Part shown: positions 17,513 through 26,121 of the stretch, piece by piece | How the letters are laid out: every line of letters starts with the position of its first letter | Numbering within the stretch: position 1 is the stretch's first letter | Assembly (NCBI GenBank): GCA_945878575.1 | Contig: CAMDUB010000010.1 | Span: 1 to 64,000 of the forward strand | Direction of reading: 5' to 3' | Source of the DNA: Phycisphaera mikurensis NBRC 102666 | Lineage (GTDB): Bacteria > Planctomycetota > Phycisphaerae > Phycisphaerales > SM1A02 | DNA length: 64,000 nucleotides | Program-made: the position numbers and the translations under genes | The notes under the pieces: generated by a model | Told to the model about the DNA's origin: nothing | The model's database searches: none | What the model saw: the letters and a program-made list of their open reading frames with translations, nothing else

Positions 17513-18106
17513 TTACTTCTTGATAATGAGTTCGTGGAACGCCTCAGCCCATTCCGTGCAGGCTTTCTCGGCGGTACCCAGCGCGGAGAGTTTCTCGGTG
17601 CCGAAGCGGTCGGTGTCATGCGTCTGCATGAGTGCGGCGACTACTGGTCCGTTTGCACCATCCATCGCATAGAGCTCGGCGCCGGCATAGCCGTAGCCGC
17701 CCTTGAGAATCTGCGTTTGCGGGGCGATGTTGCGTAGCGGCTGGTTGGGCTTCACGCCAGTAATTGCCGCGCGAATCACCAGCGTACGGTCGCCAGTTCC
17801 GACACCAGTTCCGAATGACTTTGCCAACGCTTCCTGCAGCAGCGTTCGCAGGTTTTGCAATTGATCAGCAGTCAGGTCGCCGTAGGCATTGCCATCGGGC
17901 GTGACCACCGGGTCGATGACTACCTTGCCAAAGCGGGTCGTGTCGAGGTCCTTCAATCGGAAATCCTTGCGCTGATCGCCATCCGATTTCAGTGCCACGG
18001 TTTTTGGGATATATCCGGTGTAGTCAACGGTCTTGCTGCAACCAGTGAGTGCGCTTGCGGCGAGAAGTGATGCCAGAGCAGTTGGAATGATCGTGGTGAA
18101 TTTCAT
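17513..18106 (-). CDS. DUF3313-like lipoprotein
   Basis: A 197-residue predicted lipoprotein. A hydrophobic signal ends in ASALTGC, a good lipobox with Cys22 as the acylated residue. The remainder (VDYTGYIPKTVALK, later TLVIRAAITGVKPNQPLRN) resembles the DUF3313 lipoprotein family, whose members sit in the periplasm or outer membrane and have no settled function. I chose the ATG at 18106 because the signal begins there; an upstream in-frame start adds 24 residues of non-signal sequence. It lies about 35 bases upstream of the split-barrel gene on the same strand. Confidence 0.75.
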   Translation of the reverse strand: MKFTTIIPTALASLLAASALTGCSKTVDYTGYIPKTVALKSDGDQRKDFRLKDLDTTRFGKVVIDPVVTPDGNAYGDLTADQLQNLRTLLQEALAKSFGTGVGTGDRTLVIRAAITGVKPNQPLRNIAPQTQILKGGYGYAGAELYAMDGANGPVVAALMQTHDTDRFGTEKLSALGTAEKACTEWAEAFHELIIKK

Positions 18107-18179
18107 GGGTGATTCCTGTAGAAAGTGGACTGGAAAGCACGGACGATAGTGGAATGACTTGCGCTTCGGTGAATGCAAA

Positions 18180-18206
18180 CGCCGCCGCGAGTGACTCGCG
18201 GCGGCG
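18180..18206 (-). terminator. Terminator after the EF-hand gene
   Basis: Perfect GC-rich hairpin CGCCGCCGCGAG/CTCGCGGCGGCG with a three-base loop, about 40 bases past the stop of the EF-hand gene. On the minus strand it is followed by TTTGCATT, on the plus strand by TTTGATATT, so termination is likely but not T-rich. Confidence 0.7.
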
Positions 18207-18246
18207 TTTGATATTGAGGTGATTGAGACTCTTTCAGTCAGCGTGC

Positions 18247-18711
18247 TCAGGCCTTTGGAGGAGCGGGAGGTGCTGGTGGAGCTGGAGGAGCTGGAGGAGC
18301 ATCGCCGCCCTTGCCGCCCGGAGGAGGACCGCCTGGTCCGCCTTGCCCGCCCGGTCCGCGGCCACCTTCGCCGCGACCTCGGCCCTTGGCACCCTGACGC
18401 AGTTCCTCATCGGAGATCTTGCCGTCGCCGTTTTTGTCAGCGCCCTTCATGCGTTCCCACGCCTTGGCCGGAACTTCATCCTCAGTGATGAAGCCGTCGC
18501 CATTCTTGTCGAGCGTCTTAAAGTCTGGACGCTTGCGACCTTCACCACCTTCGCCACCGGGACCTTGTCCGGGACCGCCTGGTCCACCTGGTCCCTTGGG
18601 CGGTGGTGGGGGCTGGTCGCCGCCCGCTGGGGGCTCAATTGCCACCGCAGTGGCTGCGAGTGAAAGTGCGAGGAATGCGGGTGCGATACATGTGAATGTC
18701 TTTGTGTTCAT
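18247..18711 (-). CDS. Secreted EF-hand protein with Gly/Pro-rich flanks
   Basis: A 154-residue protein with an N-terminal Sec signal (cleavage expected after TAVAIE or just before it). A Pro-rich and Gly-rich segment (about 28-60) leads to two adjacent EF-hand loops, DKNGDGFITEDE and DKNGDGKISDEE, with all calcium-coordinating positions occupied. A second Gly/Pro-rich stretch and a PPAPPAPPAPPAPPKA tail follow. Calcium-binding is likely; the partner is unknown. Two-EF-hand secreted proteins of this sort are frequent in planctomycetes. The DNA encoding the tail is itself repetitive. Confidence 0.82.
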   Translation of the reverse strand: MNTKTFTCIAPAFLALSLAATAVAIEPPAGGDQPPPPPKGPGGPGGPGQGPGGEGGEGRKRPDFKTLDKNGDGFITEDEVPAKAWERMKGADKNGDGKISDEELRQGAKGRGRGEGGRGPGGQGGPGGPPPGGKGGDAPPAPPAPPAPPAPPKA

Positions 18712-18932
18712 ATCAGTATGTTCCTTTCGGTAACTGGGATTTGCCTGAAGTGTGTCGGAGGGGACAGGGATTCGTCGGCAGGGATTGCGTTTGTGACGGC
18801 CTCAAACCATGTGCGGCAGTGAAACGCACCCCGCCTGTGACGGATTTCATGGAATTGCCGCGATTGTGATGAAGTGCAGCAACTGGTTTGTTGTCATGTC
18901 AAACGTCGTACGCACTCGCGCGCGCAGCTTGA

Positions 18933-19367
18933 TTACCTGCCTGCACCGCCTGGCCTTCCAGCCCCGCCTGCACCTGCTGGTCGACCGGGCTTGCCTGCAC
19001 CGCCGGGGCCACGTGGGCCACCGGGTTCACCGGCGCCACCAGGACCAGCGGGACCAACCCCACCAGGACCAACCGGCTTTCCAGGCTTACCAGCATCACC
19101 AGGACCAGCGGGACCAACCCCACCAGGACCAACGGGCTTTCCAGGCTTACCAGCATCACCAGGACCAGCGGGGCCAACCCCACCAGGACCAACGGGCTTG
19201 CCAGGCTTACCAGCGTCGCCAGGACCAACCGGGCCGCCCGGCTCGCCAGCGCCAGCTGGGTTCTTCGGGGCAACTTGACCAGTCCCAGCTTGCGACGCAA
19301 ATGCCACACTCGTGCCGGCGAACACGCAGGCAAGAAGGGTTGGAGCAACGCGAATGAATGAAGCCAT
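18933..19367 (-). CDS. Secreted Gly/Pro-rich tandem-repeat protein (collagen-like)
   Basis: A 144-residue protein with a Sec signal ending near SVAFASQAG. The rest is almost entirely Gly, Pro, Ala, Val and Lys, with three copies of a 20-residue unit beginning GDAGKPGKPVGPGG. Because 20 is not a multiple of three, the G-X-Y register of true collagen is broken in every unit, so an uninterrupted triple helix is unlikely. AAAGGA precedes the ATG at 19367. The opposite strand also encodes a collagen-like frame, but without a signal peptide or ribosome binding site. Function unknown; a flexible surface or matrix protein is plausible. Confidence 0.68.
   Translation of the reverse strand: MASFIRVAPTLLACVFAGTSVAFASQAGTGQVAPKNPAGAGEPGGPVGPGDAGKPGKPVGPGGVGPAGPGDAGKPGKPVGPGGVGPAGPGDAGKPGKPVGPGGVGPAGPGGAGEPGGPRGPGGAGKPGRPAGAGGAGRPGGAGR
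19039..19218. repeat. Three 60-bp tandem repeats inside the Gly/Pro-rich gene
   Basis: Three nearly identical 60-base units, each starting ACCAGGACCAGCGGGACCAA or the same with a single change, followed by a degenerate partial copy. Very high identity suggests recent expansion by slippage or recombination, so repeat number may vary between strains. Confidence 0.9.
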
Positions 19368-19454
19368 GAGATCGAAGTTCCTTTCAGGGGTGCGATTCAG
19401 GATGTGCATGAACAATACCAACGATAGTTGCTTTCATCGACTTTCGGGGGACAG

Positions 19455-19504
19455 AGCCAAAACGAGCAATCGGTGGCTCCCGAGTCCGGGAAGCCACCGA
19501 TTGC
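19455..19504 (-). terminator. Terminator after the beta-barrel gene
   Basis: GCAATCGGTGGCT pairs perfectly with AGCCACCGATTGC, with a further CCCG/CGGG inner stem, and the minus strand then reads TCGTTTTGG. It ends the multicopper oxidase/beta-barrel operon. Confidence 0.8.
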
Positions 19505-19546
19505 GCATCAAGCGGTTGGGGGCGCGTGTGCAACCCACTGTATTGG

Positions 19547-20749
19547 TCAGTTCCAGAGGGGGAAGTACTCGAGCGCATTGATTGGGAAACTCACTTGGAC
19601 ACCCACTTGGTTGTCGATTTTCCCATCCTGCACCTGGTACGCGTAGCCAAACTCGACGAGCGACTGTGGCCCGAAGAAGTTGTAACCAAGGCTCGCGGAC
19701 GCCAAGAAGTTGTCGTACGAGGGTGTGCCCGATGTCGCTGAAGTGTTGTTCCAAGTCAGCGCAACATCCGACTGCCAGTTGCCAGCGTTTCCGATGATTC
19801 CGAGTGTGTAGAAGTCGCTCGAAGCATCCTGAACGCCGTCGACATTCCAGAACTTTACGTACTCAAACAGCGGCCCGACACTGACATAGCCAGCATCAAG
19901 CGTTTCTCTGACGTCACCATTGATGATGTATTGCCAGTTGAACCCAGCGGCGAGTCCCTTCTGATTGGCATCCGCTCCGATGCCTGTCCCGAAGTCGATG
20001 TACGACACAGCAACCTGCAAGGTTGGGAAGATGAGCGGAATATTGACACCGTCGTATGCCAGGCAGAAACTGTCGACGCCGCCGCCCGTTCCAGGACCCG
20101 TGGGGCTTGGAGTGGAGACGATGTAACTCTGCGACATGAACGTTGTGTCGATACCAAATCCCGCAACGCTGAACGAGTGAATACCGCCACCTTCGTCACC
20201 CGTGGAGAGTGTGCCCATGGTTCCCATGAGCCCACCGAAGTTGTACGCACCCACCGAGTTCAGGTCGAACAAACCCGGTAGCAACAATGGCGCAATTCCA
20301 AACGGCGCGGTGAATCGTCCCGCCAAGATGCCGGTTCGCTGATCGCTCCATTGCACCCAGATGTCACCGGCATTGATGCCTTCGCCGTTGAAGAACCATT
20401 GGTCTTCATTCTTCGGCGCATCAATTTGCTCAAGGCTGAGATTGATGTTGACGTTGATTTCCGGGGTCACCCAGATGTAGCTACCCCAAGCGATGGAACC
20501 GTTGAAATTGTTCTTGTTTCCAGGGGTATCGGAGTAGGTGTACTGAACCTGCGGCTGGTACGCCATGTTGACGATCGGCCCGTGCCACTCGCCGAAGGTG
20601 TCGAACATGTCGCGGAACAGTGCGAATGGGCGTGGATCCGGGGTGGCGCCGCCGCCCTGCGCAAAGCAGTTACTCGGCACCGCGAATGTGGCGATGGCAA
20701 GGAGTGCTGCGCCTAGTGCTCGGAGTTGGTGGGAGATTCGGATGTTCAC
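19547..20749 (-). CDS. Predicted outer-membrane beta-barrel protein
   Basis: A 400-residue protein with a Sec signal (MNIRISHQLRALGAALLAIA, cleaved near NCFAQ). The mature part is built of alternating aromatic-hydrophobic strands with Gly/Asn/Asp turns, for example NVNINLSLEQIDA and FLASASLGYNFFG, typical of porin-like barrels. The last residues are FPLWN rather than a terminal Phe. No named family is recognised. Its ATG overlaps the TGA of the upstream multicopper oxidase-SCO1 gene (ATGA), so the two proteins are made together; a role in the outer-membrane side of the same copper or electron-transfer process is inferred. Confidence 0.72.
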   Translation of the reverse strand: MNIRISHQLRALGAALLAIATFAVPSNCFAQGGGATPDPRPFALFRDMFDTFGEWHGPIVNMAYQPQVQYTYSDTPGNKNNFNGSIAWGSYIWVTPEINVNINLSLEQIDAPKNEDQWFFNGEGINAGDIWVQWSDQRTGILAGRFTAPFGIAPLLLPGLFDLNSVGAYNFGGLMGTMGTLSTGDEGGGIHSFSVAGFGIDTTFMSQSYIVSTPSPTGPGTGGGVDSFCLAYDGVNIPLIFPTLQVAVSYIDFGTGIGADANQKGLAAGFNWQYIINGDVRETLDAGYVSVGPLFEYVKFWNVDGVQDASSDFYTLGIIGNAGNWQSDVALTWNNTSATSGTPSYDNFLASASLGYNFFGPQSLVEFGYAYQVQDGKIDNQVGVQVSFPINALEYFPLWN

Positions 20750-22890
20750 TTGGAACCTCCTTCAGTGCTGGTGCTGGCGTTCGCAACGGCCTTACGCGGC
20801 ACGCGCATGGCAAACTCGTTGACGGCTGCGGCGATGACCTTTGGATCAGCTCCAAGTTCAAAGCGCTTGAAGATTCGGCCGCCAGGGCCAACCAGGCACG
20901 TGTCGGTGGAGTGTCGAACCGTGTACGAACCATCAGCACGCTTTGGTTGTGGCTCATACGCGGCGCCGAATGTGCGCGAGGTACGCACGATGGTCTCTGG
21001 ATCACCAGTGAGCGCAATCAATGGAACTGGTGCCTTGGATGCGTACTCCTTCAGCTTGGCGCCCTCATCGCGTGAGGGATCAACGCTGACAAAGACGTAA
21101 CGCAATTCCGGGGGATTGGCCTCAGTCTTGAGAATGTCAGCAACCTCCGCATAGGTGGCCATGTTGCGAGGGCAAGCACCGGTGCAGTCGGTGTAACCGA
21201 AGCACAGGAGTGCCAGTCCGTCTGAAAGTTGGTCGTCGGTGAACTCTGCGCCCTGCGCATCGCGCAACTCAAAGGGGCCACCAACGGCGTTGGCATCAGC
21301 AGCTTTCAGCGGTAAATGCGCATCTTCAGGCTCCGGCCCGTAGCCATCGCCAGGACGAACCGGAGGCATCGGCTTGCTTGGGTCGTAGACGCGGATCTTC
21401 TGCATCATTCCACCGTCTTCATGGCAGAGGATGTGGCAGTGGAACACGAAGTCACCAACAACGCACGGCCGCGTGAATGGAATCATGATCTCCACTTCGC
21501 CGCGGACCGGCATGGAGAAGGTATCTCTGTGCATGTTGAAAGGCTGCGGAACCCCGTTGATCTTCAGGATCTGGAAGTCAAGTTGATGAATGTGGAAGAC
21601 ATGCAGTTCATCAGAGGAGTTGCGAACGATCCACTTCTCATTGTCGCCGTAACGGACTAACTGATCGATACGCGTTCCGTCGAAATAGCGATTGTTGATA
21701 CGGAAGTCGTTAGGAGTCTCACTGAAGACGATGGTGCGAGTCACGTCCGGCGTCACTTTGCTCAGGTCATCAAGTGGGCATGGACCAATGGGCGTCTGGG
21801 GCAGGGCAATTGGATTTGCAACCGGATCGCCCATGCACACCATGGTCAGGAGATTCTCAGCGGAGTACCCGTCACCGTTCGGTCCGGTACGAATCTCTGA
21901 GGTGTGCAACTTGTAGCGTCCTGGCTCGTCGAAACGCACCATGATTTCTACTCGGGCACCGGCGGCCAGTGGCCAACGCGTCGCCTCGGTCATCTGCACG
22001 GTGGGGTTGCCATCCACACCAACCACCCAGAATTTTTTACCTCCGAAGTCAAGGTTGTAGTAAATGTTGGTTGACTCATTGGCAATGCGCAGGAACTGCA
22101 CTTCGCCTGGCTTGATCTCAATATCAGGGAATTTCTGGTCGTTCACCAAGCGGTAGGTTGGCCAGGAAATCTGAATTCCCAGGACCACTTCGCCACTGAG
22201 GCCCTTCTGATAGTCGTGCAGCACAACGATGTGCTCCTTGACATCTTTGAGCGCTGGGTACCGGTCGAGCGCCCCTTCCACAATGATGGTTCCGGTGACG
22301 CCTTGCATGACTTGGCGCTGGCTGGTCTGGTGGGAATGCGCGTGGTACCAGTAAATGCCCGGCTGTTGGTACTCCGGAATCTTGATGCGGTAGGTGTACT
22401 CATGTCCCATCGGAATGATGGTGAACACACTGTCGCCGTAATCGTCGGGTGACACCTGCATCCCGTGAAAGTGGATGTTGGTGTTGTATTCGCCATCATT
22501 GATGACATTCAGCTCCAGCGTGTCGCCAGCACGGAAGCGCAGCGTTGGTCCGGTGTAGCGACCGTTGAAGCAGGAGGTATTGAGTGTTTGGTCGCCGGCT
22601 TGCACTTCTTGCTTACGAATGTGCACCGTTGCTTTGCATACGCCGTTCTCGCTGCGCACTTCTGCTGGCGCCTGCAACAACGGGCGGGGATTCTCTGGGT
22701 CCGAGCCAAACCACGAAAGGCCGAACATCTGCTTGTCCTTGGCAGTGACGGTGGTGTCGTCAGCATCGGCCTCTGCAGCCTGTGCGGTTTCTGCCGCAGA
22801 TGGTTTGTCGTAGAGCTGCGCCCAGACCGTGCTCGCAAGGGTAGATGTGAGAGCCAAGGCAATAGCAGTGAGAGCGTTGCGGTGTTTCAT
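20746..22890 (-). CDS. Multicopper oxidase fused to a SCO1/SenC domain
   Basis: A 714-residue exported fusion. After a Sec signal come cupredoxin domains with all copper motifs: NIHFHGMQV, YWYHAHSHQ, HVFHIHQLDF and HCHILCHEDGGMM (the last with the type-1 Cys, His and axial Met). From about residue 555 a SCO1/SenC domain follows, with FGYTDCTGACPRN (CxxxC) and the distal His in TVRHSTDTCLV, the set that binds copper. Known SCO proteins deliver copper or reduce thiols, so the fusion may load or maintain its own oxidase. The ATG at 22890 is chosen because the signal begins there. It is coupled to the beta-barrel gene downstream and divergent from an MFS gene. Confidence 0.9.
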   Translation of the reverse strand: MKHRNALTAIALALTSTLASTVWAQLYDKPSAAETAQAAEADADDTTVTAKDKQMFGLSWFGSDPENPRPLLQAPAEVRSENGVCKATVHIRKQEVQAGDQTLNTSCFNGRYTGPTLRFRAGDTLELNVINDGEYNTNIHFHGMQVSPDDYGDSVFTIIPMGHEYTYRIKIPEYQQPGIYWYHAHSHQTSQRQVMQGVTGTIIVEGALDRYPALKDVKEHIVVLHDYQKGLSGEVVLGIQISWPTYRLVNDQKFPDIEIKPGEVQFLRIANESTNIYYNLDFGGKKFWVVGVDGNPTVQMTEATRWPLAAGARVEIMVRFDEPGRYKLHTSEIRTGPNGDGYSAENLLTMVCMGDPVANPIALPQTPIGPCPLDDLSKVTPDVTRTIVFSETPNDFRINNRYFDGTRIDQLVRYGDNEKWIVRNSSDELHVFHIHQLDFQILKINGVPQPFNMHRDTFSMPVRGEVEIMIPFTRPCVVGDFVFHCHILCHEDGGMMQKIRVYDPSKPMPPVRPGDGYGPEPEDAHLPLKAADANAVGGPFELRDAQGAEFTDDQLSDGLALLCFGYTDCTGACPRNMATYAEVADILKTEANPPELRYVFVSVDPSRDEGAKLKEYASKAPVPLIALTGDPETIVRTSRTFGAAYEPQPKRADGSYTVRHSTDTCLVGPGGRIFKRFELGADPKVIAAAVNEFAMRVPRKAVANASTSTEGGSK

Positions 22891-23044
22891 AGTGATGCTC
22901 GAAGTTGGTGATGAGTGAGCGGTTGCTGGTAAGAGAGCACGCGGTTTCTTGCGAACCGGGGCTCGCGGGGAGGGTACCCGGAATGAATTGGTTTTTTCTG
23001 AGTTCGACCCCGGCAGCGCGTGGCGCACAATTAGACTTGGCGCC

Positions 23045-24337
23045 ATGCCTGACCGCCCGTCTCAATCGCCCACAACAGCTCTGAGGGCGTCAGAAATTTC
23101 CCCCATTATTGACCCGGGATCCAAGTTGCCGCGCGCCACCGTGCTGGCTGTGTTGGTGGCCGCTCTTGGCTACTTCGTTGACCTGTTTGATCTGGTGCTG
23201 TTCTCCATCGTTCGAATCCCCAGCCTCAAGGCACTGGGGATCACCGACCCGGAACAGCTGACCCTGGTGGGCAAGCGCTTGCTAGACATTCAATTGGTGG
23301 GAATGCTTCTTGGTGGCATTGCATTTGGAATGCTTGGTGACCGCCTCGGCCGCATCAAGGTGTTGTTTGGGTCAATTCTGCTTTACTCGACGGCCAACAT
23401 TCTGAACGCATTCGTAACGGATGTGTGGCAGTACGAAGTGCTCCGGTTCGTGGCAGGGTTCGGACTGGCCGGTGAACTTGGCGCGGGGATCACGTTGGTT
23501 GCCGAATTGCTGCCCACTGCCAAGCGCGGTATTGGCACCACCATCGTTGCGGCGGTGGGGCTCTCCGGCGCGGTGGCTGCGGGTATTGTCGGAACGTACA
23601 TCGAGTGGAAGTGGTGTTACCTGATTGGCGGAATCATGGGCCTTGCGTTGCTCGCGCTGCGGGTAGGCGTTGTAGAGAGCGGGCTGTTTCGCAGCACGGA
23701 AACACAGGATGTGCCGCGCGGAAATCCACTGCAATTGCTCTGGCCACCGCGTCGCTTTATGCGATTTGCGGCAGTGGTTCTCTGCGCGATGCCCATCTGG
23801 TTTGTGGGCGGCGTGATGTTCATCTTTGGGCCTGAGATTGGTAAGGCAATGGGCATCGTGGAACCGATCATGCCGGCCAAGGTGATTTTCTGGGCATATG
23901 TTGGAGTGGTGGTCGGCGATGTCGCCAGCGGCGTCATTTCGCAGTGGCTACAGAGTCGCACACGAACCATCCTCTTGTTCTTGGCATTCCTCGCAGCGTC
24001 CATCGCTCTGTTCTTTGCAGTCGCGCCGCGCAGCGAGCAGGCCTTCTATTGGATGATGTGCTTAGTGGGCGCCTCCACTGGGTACTGGGCGATCTTTGTA
24101 ACTACTGCCAGTGAACAATTTGGGACCAACCTGCGGGCAACCGCGGCTACCAGTGCGCCCAACTTTGTCCGAGCCATGGCGGTTCCGATCACCTCCATTT
24201 GGTTGGCAATGAAGCCGGGGATGGGGGTTGTGCAGGCCACCCTCACTCTGGGAATCTGTTGTGTGGCCATGGGAATAGTCGCCGCGCTTGCGCTCGATGA
24301 GACATTTCATCGCGATCTTGACTACTTAGAGAAATAG
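23045..24337 (+). CDS. MFS transporter
   Basis: A 430-residue major facilitator with about twelve transmembrane helices. The loop between helices 2 and 3 carries FGMLGDRLGRIKVLFG, the MFS A-type signature, and YFVDLFDLVLFS in helix 1 resembles metabolite:proton symporters. The substrate cannot be read. The promoter lies in the 154-base gap shared with the divergent multicopper oxidase gene. The start at 23045 is preferred to an upstream in-frame ATG because the extra residues would be an antisense shadow of the oxidase leader. The next gene follows after 29 bases and may be co-transcribed. Confidence 0.88.
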   Translation: MPDRPSQSPTTALRASEISPIIDPGSKLPRATVLAVLVAALGYFVDLFDLVLFSIVRIPSLKALGITDPEQLTLVGKRLLDIQLVGMLLGGIAFGMLGDRLGRIKVLFGSILLYSTANILNAFVTDVWQYEVLRFVAGFGLAGELGAGITLVAELLPTAKRGIGTTIVAAVGLSGAVAAGIVGTYIEWKWCYLIGGIMGLALLALRVGVVESGLFRSTETQDVPRGNPLQLLWPPRRFMRFAAVVLCAMPIWFVGGVMFIFGPEIGKAMGIVEPIMPAKVIFWAYVGVVVGDVASGVISQWLQSRTRTILLFLAFLAASIALFFAVAPRSEQAFYWMMCLVGASTGYWAIFVTTASEQFGTNLRATAATSAPNFVRAMAVPITSIWLAMKPGMGVVQATLTLGICCVAMGIVAALALDETFHRDLDYLEK

Positions 24338-24366
24338 GTGGGAGTGGCGGGGCTAAAGTCATCAAC

Positions 24367-26121
24367 ATGTCGCCCCACTTTGTTGATCGAATCCTCCTTC
24401 AGAATCGCTTGTTCGCGGAGCTCTCCCGGATGTTCGGCATTGAGGTGCCGCTCTATGACCGCGCGCTGTTGGTGAATCGTGCCACCAATGAAGCAGTGTG
24501 TGAAGTGCTTTGCAAATTGCACCGCGGCTTCCATATCACCGCGCAGCAACTTGAGCGGACCAGCGGCGAACGGCACGGTGCCATCCGCATCGGTCGCCCT
24601 GATGAGTATCGATGGGTGTCACGCTATTTCGGTGTGTTCGGCATGGAGCCGCACAACTTCTATGGCATGACGGCGCTGGGGCCAAAGAGCCAGCCGATCA
24701 TCGCCACAGCGTTTCGCTCAGTGATGCGCCCTGAGCATCGGGTGTTCACATCGCTGTTGATGACCGACTGCTTCGACGACACCATGCGCGCGCGCCTTGA
24801 TGCGCTTCTCGCGCAGCGCACGGTGTTCTCTGAGCGAGCCAAGGAATTGGTTGAACGCTGCGAGCAACAGGGCGGGCTTTCTACCGATGACGGAGAAGCA
24901 CTCGTTCGCGAGGGTGTCGAGCGGATCTTCAAGTGGACCGGTGCTGCGCGGGACATTGGGCTGTACAAGGAACTGTGCGACGCTGGTTTCAAGATCGCTG
25001 CAGACATTGCGTGTTTCCAAGACCACCACCTGAATCACCTGACGCCCAACACGCTTCTCATGGATCTCTACACCGCTTCCATGAAGCATTGCGTTGGTGA
25101 GCTGGACGAGGCCGCATTCCGTACCCGTGCCACCACCGCGCTCACGCGGGTTGCCGCAGTTGCTGATCGTGATTGGCTATGCCTGCACTTCAGTCACTTG
25201 AGCCACGCGGAGATTGATTCCTATCAACCTGGAACCGTCACCGCCGCGGACATTGCCGCGCTTGTGAATGGGCTGGTGACTACTTTCCGTGGCGAAACTT
25301 TCCAGTTGCACAAGCTGAGTCACGCTGGCTTCAAGGATTACACCGAAGGTCCTTCTCAAGACACGCCGATCCTGCTCCGCCAAGATGCATACCGGGCGCT
25401 GACTGAGCCAGTGGTATTTACCGAAGAGGACGGCAGCACGGTGGCGGCAACGCACACTGCACGCTTTGGCGAGATTGAAGAGCGCTTCTACGCATGCACC
25501 GCAAAGGGTCGGGAAATGTACGACCAGTGCCTCGCGCAGGCGGATGCGGTGCGCGAGCGTGATCCAAAGTTGCCGCAGCGGGATTTCGCCGCGTACGAAG
25601 CGCTCTATGCAGCGCCATTTGCGAAGTTCCCGAAGACGCTTCCAGAACTGATCGCCGCTGACCTTGTGTTTGCGCGCTTTGCGCCCACTACAGCAGGAAT
25701 CGCTGCCGCCAAGGTGGGCGCGGTGACAGCAACCGACATGACTGAACTGATTCGGCAGGGTTTCGTGCAATGCGAGGGATTGCGCTACGAGGACTTCCTT
25801 CCAGTCAGCGCTGCTGGCATCTTTGCTTCCAATCTCAATCAGTACGGCACGAAGAGCACCGCGGCGATCCAGCCCACCTATAAGCAAAGGCACCTTGAAG
25901 AAATCATCGGGCGTCCGATCATCGATGCAACCGCGGTGTACGCCGGCATCGACGCGGCATCTCGCGTGGATACCTACAAGAAGCTTGGATTGCTGGAGCG
26001 GCTACCGGCTGGGGAAAGTGCGCGCATGTTGGGCGCGGTAGCACTCGCGGAGCGCACTGTGGAATCGCTCCGCATACCTGCGGGAATCCATGAGCGGCGA
26101 GGCGAGCAGGCGGGCGCGTGA
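24367..26121 (+). CDS. DUF1338 family protein, 2-oxoadipate dioxygenase/decarboxylase (HglS)-like
   Basis: A 584-residue member of the DUF1338/YdcJ family; characterised HglS converts 2-oxoadipate to 2-hydroxyglutarate with a metal centre. Matching blocks are ERHGAIRIG (His70), HHLNHLTPNTLLMD (His220-224), RFGEIEERFYACTAKGRE (Glu371) and YEDFLPVSAAGIFASNL. Between the second and third block, about 75 extra residues (roughly 240-320) separate regions that are adjacent in shorter bacterial homologues I know, so the substrate may differ. The last 40 residues extend beyond the family and overlap the convergent TPR gene by 120 bases. No lysine-degradation genes are nearby. Confidence 0.82.
   Translation: MSPHFVDRILLQNRLFAELSRMFGIEVPLYDRALLVNRATNEAVCEVLCKLHRGFHITAQQLERTSGERHGAIRIGRPDEYRWVSRYFGVFGMEPHNFYGMTALGPKSQPIIATAFRSVMRPEHRVFTSLLMTDCFDDTMRARLDALLAQRTVFSERAKELVERCEQQGGLSTDDGEALVREGVERIFKWTGAARDIGLYKELCDAGFKIAADIACFQDHHLNHLTPNTLLMDLYTASMKHCVGELDEAAFRTRATTALTRVAAVADRDWLCLHFSHLSHAEIDSYQPGTVTAADIAALVNGLVTTFRGETFQLHKLSHAGFKDYTEGPSQDTPILLRQDAYRALTEPVVFTEEDGSTVAATHTARFGEIEERFYACTAKGREMYDQCLAQADAVRERDPKLPQRDFAAYEALYAAPFAKFPKTLPELIAADLVFARFAPTTAGIAAAKVGAVTATDMTELIRQGFVQCEGLRYEDFLPVSAAGIFASNLNQYGTKSTAAIQPTYKQRHLEEIIGRPIIDATAVYAGIDAASRVDTYKKLGLLERLPAGESARMLGAVALAERTVESLRIPAGIHERRGEQAGA

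Noticed and set aside
18180-18206. GC-rich palindrome as a possible attachment site or mobile-element end
   Set aside because: No integrase, transposase or target duplication is near; position after the EF-hand gene fits a terminator.
19039-19218. 60-base repeats as a possible CRISPR array
   Set aside because: The units are directly adjacent without unique spacers and encode a continuous protein repeat.
18874-19278. Plus-strand collagen-like open frame across the repeat region
   Set aside because: It has no signal peptide or ribosome binding site, while the minus-strand frame has both; the plus frame is open because the repeats are GC-rich and periodic.
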